Below are positions 10,835 to 21,396 of a stretch of 64,000 bases of DNA, piece after piece. Numbering within the stretch: position 1 is the first letter of the stretch; each line of letters starts with the position of its first letter. This stretch comes from Sophora flavescens (taxonomy: Eukaryota; Streptophyta; Magnoliopsida; Fabales; Fabaceae): positions 236,932,586 to 236,996,585 of the forward strand of contig CM061064.1 of NCBI GenBank assembly GCA_030762895.1, read 5' to 3'. A program made the position numbers and the translations under genes. The notes beneath the pieces were generated by a model, which worked only from the letters and a program-made list of their open reading frames with translations, was not told where the DNA came from and did not search any database.

Positions 10835-11106
10835 AATGCTAACAAGTATCCTAATATTATTAGTTAATAAATTTACGAAAACTTAATGAAAAACTAAATA
10901 TTTCAAGGTCTTTATTGTTAAATACATCAATTTTTAATATTTTTTTTAAAATACTAACGAGTGACCAAAGGACATTGATGCATTCAATATTTTAATAAGT
11001 GTTATTTCTGTTTTTAATTAAAATTTGCTTTTATTGGTATGTTTAACTAATATCCTTAGGGTACTCGTTAACAAAATCTTTTTTTTAATGAGTACTAGTT
11101 AGCATT
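10835..11106. mobile_element. MITE of the AATGCTAACAAG family enclosing a second one
   Basis: AATGCTAACAAGTATCC at 10835 and the inverted AGTACTAGTTAGCATT ending at 11106 form the terminal inverted repeats. A second element of the same family lies within it. No coding capacity. Confidence 0.5.
10951..11076. mobile_element. Nested 126-bp MITE
   Basis: The ends ATACTAACGAGTGACC (10951) and the inverted TTAGGGTACTCGTTAACA (to about 11073) belong to the same terminal-repeat family as the MITE around it. Confidence 0.5.
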
Positions 11107-11364
11107 CTTCCTAAAAATTAAAATATTTTTTTAAAATATCATTTATAAAATGTTGTTAATGTTAAAAAATGGTATATTTATGATTATTTAAAAAGTTTAA
11201 TAAAATATTTATAGTAGTTCCAAAAAAAAAAAAAGCATTAACTTCTTATAATATCATTTCTTAATAGATTAAGTAATTAATAAAGGAAAAATATATATAT
11301 TTTTATTATTTTCCTCCTGTCCGTATTTACACTTTCACTTAAGTTCCAATTAATTAGTAGGAGT
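11107..11364. other. AT-rich DNA, nothing recognised
   Basis: Low-complexity AT-rich sequence with A and T runs; no gene or named repeat supported. Confidence 0.6.
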
Positions 11365-12005
11365 CTGAGCTGCGAGTATTCGCGATTCGGTTTGGATCGA
11401 CTTTGAGATAAAAAGTCATCCGATCCAAAGATAAAAAGAGCATACAGTTCGGTTCGGTTTGGATGACTTCCTTATAAAATCCGATCCGATTAAATATGCT
11501 TTAGATCGATTCGATTGATTCGGTTTGTACCGACACATCATTACATATTTATGTTATATCAAATAATTAAGATTACAAGTTAAATTGAATAAAATATTAA
11601 ACATGTATATAGTTGTTTATATATTCATGTAATAATTTCTTAAAATATGTACAAAATAAATAAATATCAATAATCAATTAGTTCCATAATATCTTTTTTT
11701 ATGTTTGAAACTTAGAAATAGTAAAAAAAAATAACGTCAAAGCAAACTAGTAAGTATTATTAGGAAAAAATCATCAAATAAAAAATCAATAATGCAAAAA
11801 ATATAATAAATATATATTAGATTTTATGTATGCGATTTGGTTTGGATTGATTCGGTTTAAGAAATGAAATCCAAAATCTGATCATATCGGTTTTCACAAA
11901 ACAAGATCCAAAAAAATCCAATAAACGTAGATTTTGTTCGGTTTTCAATTTTTTTGGATCGGATTTCGATTTTCTTTTGGATCGATTTGGATATAAACAC
12001 CCATA
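11365..12005. mobile_element. MITE-like element with TCGGTTTGGATCG ends
   Basis: A block of about 640 bp with an extremely AT-rich centre. Its ends are rich in the motif CGGTTTGGATCG: forward near 11388 and 11450, inverted near 11410 and 11480, and again in related forms at 11830-11990. The right end GGATATAAACACCCATAG is the inverted form of a start common in plant MITEs (GGGTGTTTATATCC); the left end is less clear. Non-coding. The call rests on the end structure only. Confidence 0.4.
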
Positions 12006-12429
12006 GTTTGAGCTCTATCGAATTAGAGATTTATTTTCAGGATTTTTATTTTTATTTTTATGAAGAAGGCTAACCGATTAATATATCGTGAAAGTTTTGA
12101 GGGCTAGTTGTATATTTAATATTTGGAGGGCTCACGTTCAATGACGAGAAACACGTCTTATAGATAGAGCTACTCGAACTCGTTTTTATAAAATTCTATA
12201 AAAACATTCGTCAGAGCTGCAAAAATGAGTTTTAAAAAATGCTATTACAGTGTGATTGTTTTTTTGGTAATTTACAGTGTGATTGTTTTGAAAGAGAAGA
12301 AATGGAATAAAAAAAATCACGGACCTCACATGAAGAAGTTAAGAAGGATGTATCTAATTTACATCATTTTTTATTTAAGAACATTCATGTAATTTCATAA
12401 ATATTTGTCTCTTATTTTCTACAAATCAA
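12006..12429. other. AT-rich DNA, nothing recognised
   Basis: No reading frame, RNA gene or repeat boundary could be supported. A short direct repeat of ACAGTGTGATTGTTTT occurs at about 12246 and 12277. Confidence 0.6.
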
Positions 12430-12616
12430 ATTAGATTTTTCTCAGTTGATTACATAAGTTGATCTTGTGGGGAGGACCTGAGTTCAAATCCTACAAAGCA
12501 CAATCATGGAGAACTCTTATAACGGATCTAAAGAGTCTATTCTTATGAGGATACTCTGTGAATCCATTGGGGAGTCAAATACTCTAATTACAAGGAATTC
12601 TAAACAAAAAAAAAAG
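12430..12616 (+). mobile_element. Candidate tRNA-derived SINE
   Basis: CTCAGTTGATTACATAAG resembles an RNA polymerase III A box. GAGTTCAAATCC, about 45 bases later, matches the B box consensus. An A-rich tail follows at 12603-12614. The length and box spacing fit a plant SINE. I could not define target-site duplications, so this is tentative. Confidence 0.4.
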
Positions 12617-12844
12617 AGCCTAAAGAATCATCTCCTCCTCCACTAGTTTTCTCTCTTTCCCCTTTCTTTCCATATACTCTCTTTCCAAAACAATCAATTT
12701 CTTAGTTTTTGAATAATTTTTTTTTTGTTGCATTCGTTAACCAATAACCTTAAATTATGTTTTAAATTATTGGTTAAGAAATAAATAAAAGATAAATTTA
12801 ATTAATAAACTAAATATATAACTTTTTTCATTGTCATAAATTTT

Positions 12845-13012
12845 AGGGTGAGCGGATGATGTCCCAATTCAAGACAGGGGAACTCTTCGGGTTCTATAAG
12901 CACTTATAAAGGGATTTATATTTTATCTCATCCCAAGGAGACTAGTGGGGCTCGGACCTGAAACCTGTCAAATAGAAGACTCTGCTTCACTAGACCAACT
13001 TCTTAGAGTTTA
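12845..13012 (-). mobile_element. Candidate tRNA-derived SINE, minus strand
   Basis: Read on the minus strand from about 13012, TTGGTCTAGTGAAGCAG resembles an A box and CAGGTCCGAGCCCC, about 35 bases later, resembles a B box. The 3' end toward 12845 is not a clear poly-A. It is distinct in sequence from the candidate at 12430. Confidence 0.35.
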
Positions 13013-13623
13013 AATATATAATACTTTTTTATATATCAAGTATTGCTTTGAAAAAAGAATGTACTTAGGTATTTAACATTTTTTAACGATAAGTTTAGTA
13101 ATTTTAGAAATACATCATACTGGTTAAACACTGATTTAAATTTAATATTTATTAATTTTATAAAAAAAGAATTTAATATTTATTCAAATTGAATAATATC
13201 AAATTTTAAAATATAATATATAAGATCCGCTGATATCCATCCAATCACAATTAATACGAGATATGTACATGTTGATTTATGAGTGATGGATTGGGCCGGT
13301 CACAATTTAATCTCGTAGACAAAGCTGAGGGAGTGACTGAGTGAGTGAATGCTGACCAACGTGGTCGAACACTATATTGACCGCTTATCGGATTTCTTTT
13401 TTTGACTTTTTGTAGCATAGAGTGCTCCGGTACCATCATAATTTTAGGAAAAATTTTACCCATTAATATTTTAATAATTTTTTAATTAATTTTTATCTTT
13501 GGGAGAATATTTTTTATTGTTTTATTCATGATTCTAATTTAGTAATCATTATTTTTATTAATTTTATTTCTCTATCATATTTTTTACAATCACAATATTT
13601 ATAATGATAATTCATATGTCTTT
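13013..13623. other. Intergenic AT-rich DNA
   Basis: No gene supported. The less AT-rich part 13225-13400 shows no recognisable protein or RNA signature. Confidence 0.6.

Positions 13624-13697
<74 letters not shown>
13624..13697. repeat. (CA)n(TA)n microsatellite at the pararetrovirus edge
   Basis: About 20 bases of CA repeat are followed directly by (AT)n up to 13697, where the viral sequence begins. Endogenous pararetroviruses are often found next to TA-rich simple repeats; that link is general knowledge, not something shown here. Confidence 0.9.
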
Positions 13698-13698
<1 letters not shown>

Positions 13699-13871
13699 CT
13701 TCGGTTTTTAATTCTTATATTATTTTGATTGGTTAAATATAACATACTTAGTTTGTATACAAATTTTTCTATTTTCTATATTTTGTTGATTCATTCGCTT
13801 GCTTATACTACAATGGTATACCACCCTATTAATTTCAACTTTTGTTTTATTCATAATTTTATGGTAGTATT

Positions 13872-14125
13872 TATATATATTTTGGGTCACTAAATAATTC
13901 ATACACGTATTCATACATAAATTCATTTATGGATTCATCTATATCTAATAATTCTCTAATTATTTGTTTACGTTCTTCTTTATAAAATACTAGTTGTACT
14001 CTTCATTGTACTTGTTTTAGATAAAGTTCTTCTTGCTAGTGTTGATGTTTTAACTTATTAATTATTATTTGTTTACAATCTTTTGGTAATTTCATAACCA
14101 GTATACTTAATATTTCTTTGTCCAT
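13872..14125 (-). pseudogene. Pararetrovirus small ORF 4 (broken)
   Basis: Starts at an ATG on the minus strand at 14125 and has internal stops. It matches the small ORF at 63457-63675 of fragment 2 through shared EIL and LPK..CKQII segments. It follows ORF 3 closely and looks like a duplicate of it (see findings). Function unknown. Confidence 0.55.
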
Positions 14126-14349
14126 TATTCTGAATACAAGTATTCATCATCAGAATATCTTTGTTCTTCAATTAATTCTATTTCTTCTAAATATTCAAAT
14201 CCAATTTCAATATATAAGCTGTGTAAATAGTATTCTTCTTGCCAAAATTGTTCTTTTATCTTTTTTATTATAATTTGTTTAAAATCAACTGGAATGTTAA
14301 ATTTTAATATACTTATTATTTATTTATATGTCTGTTCATCTAAATCCAT
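14126..14349 (-). pseudogene. Pararetrovirus small ORF 3 (broken)
   Basis: Reads from an ATG at 14349 (start MDLDEQT). It has an early stop after about nine codons but then keeps recognisable similarity to the intact 72-residue ORF at 63242-63460, ending in the acidic YSDDEY segment. It is a small charged protein of unknown function. Confidence 0.55.
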
Positions 14350-14460
14350 TATTATTTTAATCACTATCTTCGAAAGGTGGTGCTTGTGATTAGTTGGGTT
14401 TAAAGAAGAACCTGAGGCTTCAAGATCCAATTTCCTTATTCCGTCCATTATATTTTCCAT

Positions 14461-14685
14461 TCATGTTCTATATAGTTCCTTCATTTTTATTTCTTTGTCT
14501 TCTAAATCAATTAATTCTTTTTCTTTTCTTATTAGATGCTTTTCAATTAGTTTTCTATTTCTATTTTCCGGATCTCTTTCTAGATAGTAATCTAAGGCTT
14601 TAGTAAGATCTCCAATATCTATTTTGGCTTTATCTTTCTTTGGATAAAATTCTTTAATTCGTTTAAATTTTTCTTTATTGCTCAT
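14461..14685 (-). CDS. Pararetrovirus small ORF 2, 74 aa
   Basis: An open frame starts three bases after the stop of the movement-protein gene. It is highly charged, with many Lys, Glu and Asp and a likely helical or coiled-coil character. Its counterpart in fragment 2 (62901-63107) has a stop at codon 10. In caulimovirids, small helical proteins such as transmission factors or virion-associated proteins follow the movement protein, but this one has no motif that allows a firm assignment. Being open in an otherwise broken copy may be chance given its short length. Confidence 0.5.
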   Translation of the reverse strand: MSNKEKFKRIKEFYPKKDKAKIDIGDLTKALDYYLERDPENRNRKLIEKHLIRKEKELIDLEDKEIKMKELYRT

Positions 14686-14688
14686 ATT

Positions 14689-15554
14689 TTATTTTTTTAC
14701 AAATAAGGTTAATTCTTTTACTTGATTAGATAATTTTATAATATCATTTTCTTCACTAGTTCTTTTTTGTTCTGGAAGACTAATTGGTCTTGGAATTGAT
14801 TCTTTTTCAAGAATTCTTCGTCTGCTTATAAAAGTGCCTAATTCTGTTATTTCATTTTTCTTTGGATAATATATTTTTCCTATGTCTTCAAATAATCTTG
14901 GAATGTCTATTCTATCATTATTTCTGAAGGTAATACTATGGTGTGAGTTGGTTAATGCATAGTTTACACAGTATGTTATTGAAAATATTTTATCTCCTAT
15001 TTTCATTAGAGTTTCTCTTAAGAATTTGTGTTCAAGAGTTAATGCTTGGTTTAGTCTTTGAGTATTTAATGGGATTCCTATATTTGGCTTGATTTCAAAT
15101 TTTAATTTTACATAAGCTAAATTTCCTTCTATTACTCCTAGTATCTTGTCTTTTGAATTATTTATTCTATTATATTTTAAAACTAATTCAATTGGTGAAT
15201 TTATTCCTTCTTGGAAAGTCGCTTTAATTAAAACTTGTTTAATTCTGAAATTTTTTCTTTACTTATTAGCTGAATACTTGTATTTCCTTGAGTTTCAGAT
15301 ATATCTATTAGTGATTTATTCATTATTTTCCCATTATACATTATATTTTCCTTTTGATTAAATTTCTTTAGTATATTTATTAATTTTTCTTTATTTCGTA
15401 CCATATTTGCACTTTCAACTAAATCTAGGTCTTCTTTCTTGATTTTCTTAAATAATTTTGGATTAATTAAGATACTTCCTTCATAATTTCCATCTTCTTT
15501 AGTATTTTGTAAGTGTTCTATTTCACTAGTTTCTATTTGATCTATTTCAGACAT
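14689..15554 (-). pseudogene. Pararetrovirus movement protein (frameshifted)
   Basis: Movement proteins of this family form tubules through plasmodesmata for cell-to-cell spread. Reading on the minus strand, an N-terminal part (108 residues from 15554) is followed by a frameshift near 15228. A C-terminal part of 105 residues (15006-14689) carries the family's conserved core, including the segment ITYCVNYALTNSHHSI. The coding span of about 288 codons fits the family. The same gene in fragment 2 is intact only in its C-terminal half. The call rests on the conserved core and on its place right after the leader. Confidence 0.75.
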
Positions 15555-15881
15555 TATTTCGCATAAAATAATTATAGTCTTGAGAAGAGTGACTTAGTAA
15601 TCATACCCGATCTTTGGTTTTTTGAGATTATTTGCTTCTGCCCACTTCTGCTTCCGTTGATTCCTTTTAATTTTTGCTTGGTATAGAGTAATTGATAGAA
15701 TGATTTGTAGAAAAAGAGACTTTATTTATTAATTGGTTATTTTACATGAGGGGGTTGGATGAACACTCAACCATCCGAGCTATACCACGAAGGTTTAGCA
15801 GACTACTCTCAGAGAGAGATCACATACAAGTGAGAATTGAAACTAGGTTCTGAATTCTGATTTTGCCTCAGCATAAGAGGA
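15555..15881 (-). other. Pararetrovirus RNA leader with poly(A) signal
   Basis: The untranslated stretch between the TATA box and the movement protein contains AATAAATAAA on the minus strand (15721-15730), about 160 bases after the TATA box. This is the layout of a terminally redundant pregenomic RNA, whose poly(A) signal is bypassed on the first pass. The sequence matches 61573-61960 of fragment 2, apart from a tandem duplication there. Confidence 0.65.
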
Positions 15882-16140
15882 CTTATTTATAGCCTAGACA
15901 CACAGACATAATTTACATAAATGATCTCCAAATAATTGCTTCTGGCCTTAATAATTCGACTGATGACGTCAGTGCTTACGTCATTGTTCAATAATTCTGC
16001 TTGATGACGTCAGTGCTTATGTAATTCTTCAATTATTGCTTCATTTGAGTCTCTGTCTTCTTCCTGGTGCTTGCTGGTGCTTTCTGTCATTATCTGTCTT
16101 TTCGTACATCTTTCGCATTCATGATTTCTGCTTTCTTTAA
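15882..16140 (-). promoter_or_regulatory. Pararetrovirus promoter with two as-1-like elements
   Basis: On the minus strand, CTATAAATAAG (15892-15882) is the TATA box. Upstream are two TGACGT-type tandem motifs at 15961-15984 and 16003-16024, of the form TGACGTAAGCACTGACGTCA. They resemble the as-1 element, bound by TGA-type bZIP factors, of caulimovirus full-length transcript promoters. Both motifs are well kept here, and better than in fragment 2. Confidence 0.7.
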
Positions 16141-16189
16141 TTAATGCGCATAGCTTGCTTAGGATAGCTGGCCTGTAATTCATGTGTTG

Positions 16190-16455
16190 TCATTCCAATG
16201 CATAGAATGGGAATTCAAAATTTGTCAGGATGCTTAAGTCTTTTTCCTTCATTGCTTTGCTGAGCGTTTTGCTTAAAAGCAAAGTATTTGGACCCTTATA
16301 ATTGGTTTTGACAAAAGAATTTTGTCCTATTGCATTGCATTGTCCGTAGATGCTTGCCAACTGGTTTGCTATTATTGTTGTCATGTCATCTTCATCATAT
16401 GTGATTCTCCTTGCTTCATCCATTAGTGGAAAATTATTGTTGCTTATACCTATGA
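16190..16455 (-). pseudogene. C-terminal piece of a pararetrovirus late protein (possibly the transactivator/inclusion protein)
   Basis: An open frame on the minus strand ends just upstream of the promoter, where the transactivator gene ends in caulimoviruses. Only about 85 residues are viral; the first 15-20 residues of the open frame (16456-16498) come from the LTR it is fused to. No diagnostic motif is visible, so the assignment is positional. Confidence 0.4.
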
Positions 16456-19448
16456 AACAACACATAAATCCTCCAAATAAACATAATAATTTAAACAATG
16501 GGATTCATACCCGGCAGTCATCACGATTTATAAAAATGCATGACATTTCAATATTCAGGCTCTAAATTTGATATCTAATCTCCGGAGATCCCAACTTCTT
16601 TTCGTTTAAGCTAATCGAGCTCTTTACATGACACATTGTCAACGAAAGAAACAATGGTCAACACAATACATGGCACATTGTCCAACTCAAGGCACAATGG
16701 TCAACTTTTAACTTTCTATGTTACATTGTCGGATAATCCACCTCAATCTCATGTGACCATTACTCAAATAGCTATTGCAAATGTTCACACGACCCTTCTG
16801 TGACAAAGACTCAAACAACCATTGCAGTTGTACACGGATACATAACCACTCAAACAACTATTGCAGTTATGTACAGAGTCACTTGTGCAATAACCACTCA
16901 AACAACTATTGCAGCTATGCACAAGTATTATCCGACCTCGTATGATAGCCACTCAAACCAGCTGTTGCAGTTACTCGTACGGCCCCATGTGACAACTGTC
17001 CAACCATTGTTGTAGTCATACACATGATACATTGTCCATCAAGGTACAATGTTCAACTCAGACACGTCTGCAAAATAATGCATGTAAAACTTTTGTTCAC
17101 GTCACTTTTCTTTTTCGTTCATTCTTCCCTAGTCGATGCTCAAAGGCTCACGACCATGCTTAATTAAACATTAAGTCTTTTAACTCTCAACTTTAACACA
17201 GGACACACAGTCCGAGTGTTCAATCACGAAGCCCTAGACCAATGCACCAGTCTTAGGTTCGCAGAAATGGGATACAAAGTTCACCACATCAATTACATGA
17301 CACACAATCCACAACAACTTTTATAGGACACAAAGTCCACAACAACTAACACGGATCCATGATACACATGTTAATAGAACACTAGAATCCCGACGTCTCG
17401 GTTACTAGGTTCACTTTTCTTCTTTAACATCATTTTCGTTCAGTGAAACACAAGTACAAAACAAAACCTCCGCAACTTATCCAAGTTTGTCAAAAATATT
17501 TTCGCTAAGTAAAAACTATTTACAGAAAATATTGTCCGTTTGAAAATCATTTATAAAACGTTAAATCACAGAGAAATCCATTTCTTTTTCCTCAAATCTG
17601 TTTTCTCTTGGAAATTTATTTTTCCCAACAACATCAAATATTTTTGACACTTGATTTCTTGTAATAACTTTTCATCTTATTTTTTAATTCATTTTTGAAA
17701 GAGACAATGAAATGGAAATATTTTCAATATTTTTCTTCCACTTCCATAAATCAAATCCCTTAAATTTCTCCTGAAGCTTTTCAAAGCTTTTATCTTTAAT
17801 TTAATTGAGCACTGACCACTATAAGGCTTTCAGTCAATCAATCAACCAAACAGATAATCCATACATCATAGATATAATCGTGCTTTCACAGAAAACACTA
17901 AAAATCACATAACAGTCATATAGCAATTTAATTTAATTACCACACATCACAACAAATAAAATCACACACGTCACACAGATAGCATGTAGCTATCAAAACC
18001 CCTCAGGTAAACTCCCTTTACCTTTGAAGACCAGAAAAAGATCATTCGTTCCGGTTTCCTCTAACACCTTACGACAGGTGCGAACAACTCCTATCAGCTC
18101 CCAAAAACACAAAACCTACTCATCCAAGCAAATGCAACCACGACGACATCCCGGAGAGAAAATCCAAGCATTTTCAACAACCAGATAAATGAAACAATCA
18201 GCTACTCATCATCAAAACATACATTCTAATAATCCGAAACTTTTAATTTAACAAAACAGAATTTCTTTCCAAAAAAAATCCATTTGGCCAAAAGGTGTTT
18301 CATTAGAAAATTGGGAAACTTTGATTTGATGAGAGAATCATGAAATTAAACTTAGAAATCACAACTTAAAGGTCCTAATTGCAATAAAACATAGTTAATT
18401 TCACAAAAATAGAACCAACTTCAATAAAATTAGATTTGGGACTTTAGGGTTCATAAATCAATTTGGGGAAAACTCATTTTAACTAAAGAATAATGAAATT
18501 GGTTTAGGGAAACATTAATTCACAGTCTCAACTGCATAAAACAAGTGTTAATTTCACACTTTGAAACTGAAATCAAAATCTTAGGGTTAGGGTTTCAAAA
18601 TCAATTTGGGGGTTTTTGAAACTAGAATAAATTAGGGGTAAACACTTACCCAAGGTGAAGAGGAGAGGTTGCAGCGGTCAGCCATGGGTGCGGCGGCTCC
18701 AGCAAGGTAGCAGTGGCGGTATAGAGTTTGTAGCAGCCATGACCCATAAACATAACTAAGCTTCATGGGAGGGAAAAGGAGAGCTCGACTCACACAAAAA
18801 TGGTGGATCCACCATGGACGACAACTAGGAGATGTCAACGCGGTGGTAGAGACAGAGGAGAAACTAGAACAGAACGTGCAGCAAGGAGTGACCAACCAGA
18901 CGTGTTGGGGAAAAGACTAGGTCGCGTCATCTTCTCGCCTGCGTCGAGCAGCGGCGGATGACGCTCCCAGGGCGGCGTCACGCAGCTGAGGTTGTGGAGG
19001 GAAGGAGGGAGAAAGTGAAGTGGGAGGAAGAAGAAGAGAAAAAATGAGGAAGTGTGGGGGAAGAAGGGTATCGGGTTCTGAATAAGAGAGGAAGGAGAGA
19101 GAAATATGTTTTTAACTTAATATTCAGTGATAGGTACAAAATGAGTGATAAATATTAAGCCTAAAAATAAACACGTTTTTAGTTTTCGAATCTAAAAATA
19201 AAGGGTGACAAATATATACTTTCAAAATTTGAAATAAAGTAGAGATTGATAGTTGAATTGATCAACTAAGAAAATCCACGGTCCAACATTTAATCTCCGA
19301 TTAATGTCAAACCAATTTATTTTCAAATTTAAAATTAAGTCGAATAAAAATATGAAAATACTTTTCTCCCAATCATATTTAAAACATTTTTCTATACAGA
19401 TAGTAATAGTGACAATAACGTAAATTATTGTCTAATAAGCATGTATAT
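16455..19448 (-). mobile_element. LARD 3' LTR, larger part (copy C)
   Basis: Collinear with the 5' LTR at 40955-44820. It lacks the last 540 or so bases of the LTR because the pararetrovirus fragment begins there. Its remaining start lies at 37235-37417, on the other side of solo LTR B. A minisatellite is at 16740-17030. An 87-codon minus-strand ORF at 18632-18895 has an 81-codon homologue in copy D (44011-44256), but this reflects shared LTR sequence and shows no protein signature. Confidence 0.8.
16740..17030. repeat. Minisatellite in LARD 3' LTR
   Basis: Repeated units of about 40-55 bp contain CACTCAAACAACTATTGCAG followed by a TACACAG or similar segment; about five units are recognisable. 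The homologous array in the 5' LTR is at 41220-41500. Confidence 0.8.
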
Positions 19449-20127
19449 TGTAACACCCCCACTAGGTATTACTACGTAACACGTATGGAAATTAAATTAA
19501 AAAGATAATTTGCTGGTTGCTTTCGGAAAATAATTTATATAAGTACATAAGCGTCTGAAATTGGGTATAAAAAATTGTCACGACTCCAAACCTAAGCCTT
19601 GATCGGCACATAGGCTTACAATCCTAGCCTAGCAAGCCTATTTAATTTAGAGATATACTTGAATAAAAGCTAGTATTTTTACAAAAATTTCGACAGAGTC
19701 TCCTCTGTAATTCGAACATCCCAGATAAAGGAACACCTGCTAAAATAATTACATTTTCATTCCAGAATTCCAGTTACACCAAATACAACCCGACAGTAAT
19801 ATGTTAAAAATAGTTATATCAATAAGCTATACATGACCAAAAGGAAAAGCTTAGGTTTTCATTCAAAAGAGATGCTCTCCGAGCCATAAACATTCTGATC
19901 AGCCTCTGGCTAGACTAATTTTATGACTAGTAAGACCAAGGTTTTATACGAGTTTAATCTCGTTTTCACCCAAATTTGGACGTAATTGTCCTCAAGCAAC
20001 ATTTTGAGTCTGTAAAGTAGTTTTAGGGTATTTTAGTTGATTTTGAGTCAAATAAAGCATTTACTGCTATTTCATGTTTTCAGGATAATAAGAGGAGCAA
20101 AAAGAGAAAGATCCTAAAGCAGAGGCC

Positions 20128-20485
20128 ATCACGCCCAGGCCGTGACACTGGTCACGGCCGTGATGAGCTACCCATGGAAGTCAGAAAGCATCACCGCCCA
20201 GCCGTGATGTCCATCACGGGCGTAATGTGAAGATCCTGATGACTAGAAGACATCACGGCCTAGCCGTGACACACATCACGGGCGTGATGAGGAAAACCCG
20301 AAAGTCAAAATTGATCACGGCCTGGCCGTGATAGAGGTCATGCCCGTGTCAGACCAGCACCCCTGGACAGAAAGGATCACAGCCTGGCCGTGATAGGTAT
20401 CGCGACCGTGACAGGCTAGAATTTGAAAGCGCGCTCAATCCAGAATGCATCACGGCTAGGCCGTGACGGCCATCACGGCCGTGAT
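20128..20485. repeat. Palindromic half-site array III (6 units)
   Basis: The largest array: six units alternate the long (ATCACGGCCTGGCCGTGAT type) and short (ATCACGGCCGTGAT type) palindromes with a period near 60 bp. It ends 11 bases before the TATA box. The CG-rich units stand out sharply from the AT-rich surroundings. Confidence 0.92.
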
Positions 20486-20495
20486 GCGTGGCCAC

Positions 20496-20506
20496 CTTAT
20501 AAAAAG
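20496..20506 (+). promoter_or_regulatory. Athila 5' LTR TATA box
   Basis: CTTATAAAAAG, directly downstream of the palindromic array. The same arrangement is kept in the 3' LTR at 27036-27045. Confidence 0.65.
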
Positions 20507-21191
20507 AAGCGCACCAGACAGAAGAATGGATCCAGATTTTCACTGTTCACACTATATTTTTAGATTTTCATTCTATTGTTGATGGATAACTAATTCCCCT
20601 TGATTAATCTGCTGTAATCAGTCTTCACCGACACTTGAGGTTTATACAATTCCCGGATTAATTTGCTTCTCCCTTTCAATACTATGCTATATTTTCTGTT
20701 TGCTTAATTCAGAATTGTGTAGACTAGGTATTGATTTGTTTCGATGATTTTATGCTCCTATATTTGATCGCGTTTACTTAATTCGTGTGTGTTCAATCGT
20801 GTTTGCTTAATTCACGAGTGCTTCACCCTGTTTGCTTAATTTGGGAATTAGGAACATATATCGTGTAGTGCCAATTTCGCTTGTGAATTGTTGCTACAAT
20901 CGAAAAGGGATTAGAATCTGCTTAGGGCATGGGAATTGTATGAGTCGATGATAGTGGGAAATCGAGAACAGTAGATTAATCGTTTTGATCATTGATAATC
21001 ACTTCCCGCTCTATTTTCTGCTCTGTTTTCTTAATTGAATTTCAAACCAACCAACACCCCCCCAAAAAAATGATTTTTTCTGCAAATAACACTCCAAGAG
21101 TCCTCGTGTGACGATACTCGAGTTGTCGCACCCTCACTACAGTTTTCAACCCACTCGCTTTTTGACGCGTGCGCGATAGCGCGTCAAAAAT

Positions 21192-21210
21192 TGGCACCGT
21201 TGCCGGGGAC
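21192..21210 (+). other. Primer-binding site, tRNA-Asp type
   Basis: TGGCACCGTTGCCGGGGAC, five bases after the LTR end, is complementary to the 3' end of plant tRNA-Asp with one mismatch. It would prime minus-strand DNA synthesis and supports the Athila assignment. Confidence 0.85.
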
Positions 21211-21396
21211 TCTTGTTTGTTATTTTCGCATTTTTCGTTTTTCTGTTTTTCTGCTGAGTTAGTTCTGGCTACTAGGTCTGTTTGTTCTGACTTATGTGAT
21301 TTTGATCCTGAAATTGAAAGAACACTGCACACACGCCGTTGAGCAATTCGGGCTAGCACTAGTAGTAATTCTGATTCTGCACTTGTTTTTGATAAC

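Larger units (their letters stand above)
13698..16455 (-). mobile_element. Endogenous pararetrovirus fragment 1 (Caulimoviridae)
   Basis: On the minus strand the order is: tail of a protein (16190-16455), promoter with as-1-like repeats, leader, movement protein, then three small ORFs. The same promoter-to-small-ORF order occurs in fragment 2 at 61324-64000. This is the arrangement of a circular caulimovirid genome opened between a late gene and its neighbour. The left edge abuts a TA microsatellite; the right edge is fused to the LARD LTR near 16455. No capsid, protease or reverse transcriptase is included. It is partial and broken, and so not a functional genome. Confidence 0.8.
19896..21186 (+). 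mobile_element. Athila 5' LTR
   Basis: 1291 bp, TGATCAGCC to GCGCGTCA. It contains palindromic array III, a TATA box at 20497-20503 and, after it, short repeated GTTTGCTTAATTC motifs (20700-20850). Very similar along its length to the 3' LTR, which has lost about one array unit and gained a C run. Confidence 0.9.

Noticed and set aside
18632..18895. ORF of 87 codons shared with 44011-44256
   Set aside because: The two copies are LTRs of one element, so shared ORFs are expected. No protein signature, and no matching frame in copies A and B.
20128..20485. CRISPR-like array of short repeats and spacers
   Set aside because: The repeats are palindromic, vary in sequence and alternate in two forms. 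The spacers are partly similar to each other, no cas genes exist, and the DNA is from a plant LTR.
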